DNA from: an uncultured Anaerostipes sp.
GTDB lineage: Bacteria; Bacillota; Clostridia; Lachnospirales; Lachnospiraceae
Reading direction: 5' to 3'
Length of the DNA stretch: 5,232 bases
NCBI GenBank assembly: GCA_900756035.1
Contig: CAAEIR010000073.1
Location: 1 to 5,232, forward strand
Part shown: piece after piece, positions 5,127 through 5,232 of the stretch
Layout: each line of letters begins with the position of its first letter
Position numbering within the stretch: position 1 is the stretch's first letter
Program-made: the position numbers and the translations under genes
The notes under the pieces: generated by a model
The model's database searches: none
Told to the model about the DNA's origin: nothing
Seen by the model: the letters and a program-made list of their open reading frames with translations, nothing else

Positions 5127-5232
5127 ATGCCAGATGATAAAACCACAAAAACCCCGGAGACGGCAGCGCCGGACACCGGACCGGGCAAGACCCCGGAACA
5201 GGCCCCCGTCAAGGAGCCTGTGAAAACCGAAC
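5127..5232 (+). CDS. Start of a Pro/Thr/Lys-rich protein of unknown function (3'-truncated by window end)
   Basis: Only the first 35 codons are present: MPDDKTTKTPETAAPDTGPG, then KTPEQAPVKEPVKTE. The segment is low-complexity, rich in Pro, Thr, Lys and acidic residues, with no hydrophobic stretch, so it looks like a disordered N-terminal region without a signal peptide. I do not recognise the family. It is supported as a real gene by the strong ribosome binding site 8 nt upstream and by codon use that favours G or C in third positions. At about 61% GC it clearly differs from the AT-rich minus-strand operon, suggesting DNA of another origin, perhaps an element from a higher-GC Firmicute. It is preceded by two terminator-like hairpins and a possible leader peptide, so expression may be controlled by attenuation. 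Confidence 0.7.
   Translation, partial: MPDDKTTKTPETAAPDTGPGKTPEQAPVKEPVKTE

Noticed and set aside
1..5232. CRISPR array, tRNA or rRNA genes
   Set aside because: No regularly spaced repeats and no cloverleaf or rRNA-like sequence found on either strand. The only structured RNA I can support is the group II intron 3' end, besides the hairpins listed.

Overview
The window reads as a piece of a low-GC Firmicutes (probably gut-associated) integrative and conjugative element of the Tn1549/CTn4-like type. The evidence is an all-minus-strand conjugation operon with a VirB4-type ATPase, a DUF6674-like and a DUF6075-like accessory protein, and a membrane-anchored lysozyme plus CHAP cell-wall hydrolase, together with Gram-positive Shine-Dalgarno sites and intrinsic terminators. 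No species can be named from the sequence.

Layout, right to left in the direction of transcription of the minus strand. (1) About 4984 to 3993 is the 3' part of a group II intron. It holds the C-terminal part of its reverse transcriptase/maturase, beginning just before the YADD motif, then a canonical 34-nt domain V (4034-4067) and a domain VI with a bulged branch-point A (3999). (2) 3992 to 3093 is the second exon of virB4, starting exactly where the intron ends. It keeps the Walker B region and lacks Walker A. (3) 3078-2299 is a DUF6674-like coiled-coil protein. (4) 2270-1875 is a DUF6075-like small protein. (5) 1878-166 is the CD1108-like lysozyme/CHAP hydrolase, followed by a strong terminator (109-150). 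Genes 2-5 look like one operon: the virB4 stop overlaps the DUF6674 ribosome binding site, and the DUF6075 stop overlaps the hydrolase start (ATGA). The one interruption is a terminator-like hairpin between DUF6674 and DUF6075.

The right end (about 4985-5232) is different. It reads on the plus strand, is GC-rich (about 61% in the coding part), and holds two tandem terminator-like hairpins, a possible 14-codon leader peptide and the first 35 codons of a Pro/Thr/Lys-rich protein of unknown function. The maturase, the 5' half of the intron and virB4 exon 1 all stop at this boundary. This is either a genuine insertion or rearrangement of a second mobile element into the intron, or an assembly join.

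The main interpretive point is that the apparent 355-aa ORF at 3093-4160 is not a natural protein. Its first 56 codons are intron RNA (maturase tail, domain V and domain VI) read through in frame into the virB4 exon. As it stands, VirB4 cannot be made whole from this locus unless exon 1 and the intron 5' half lie elsewhere and trans-splicing occurs.
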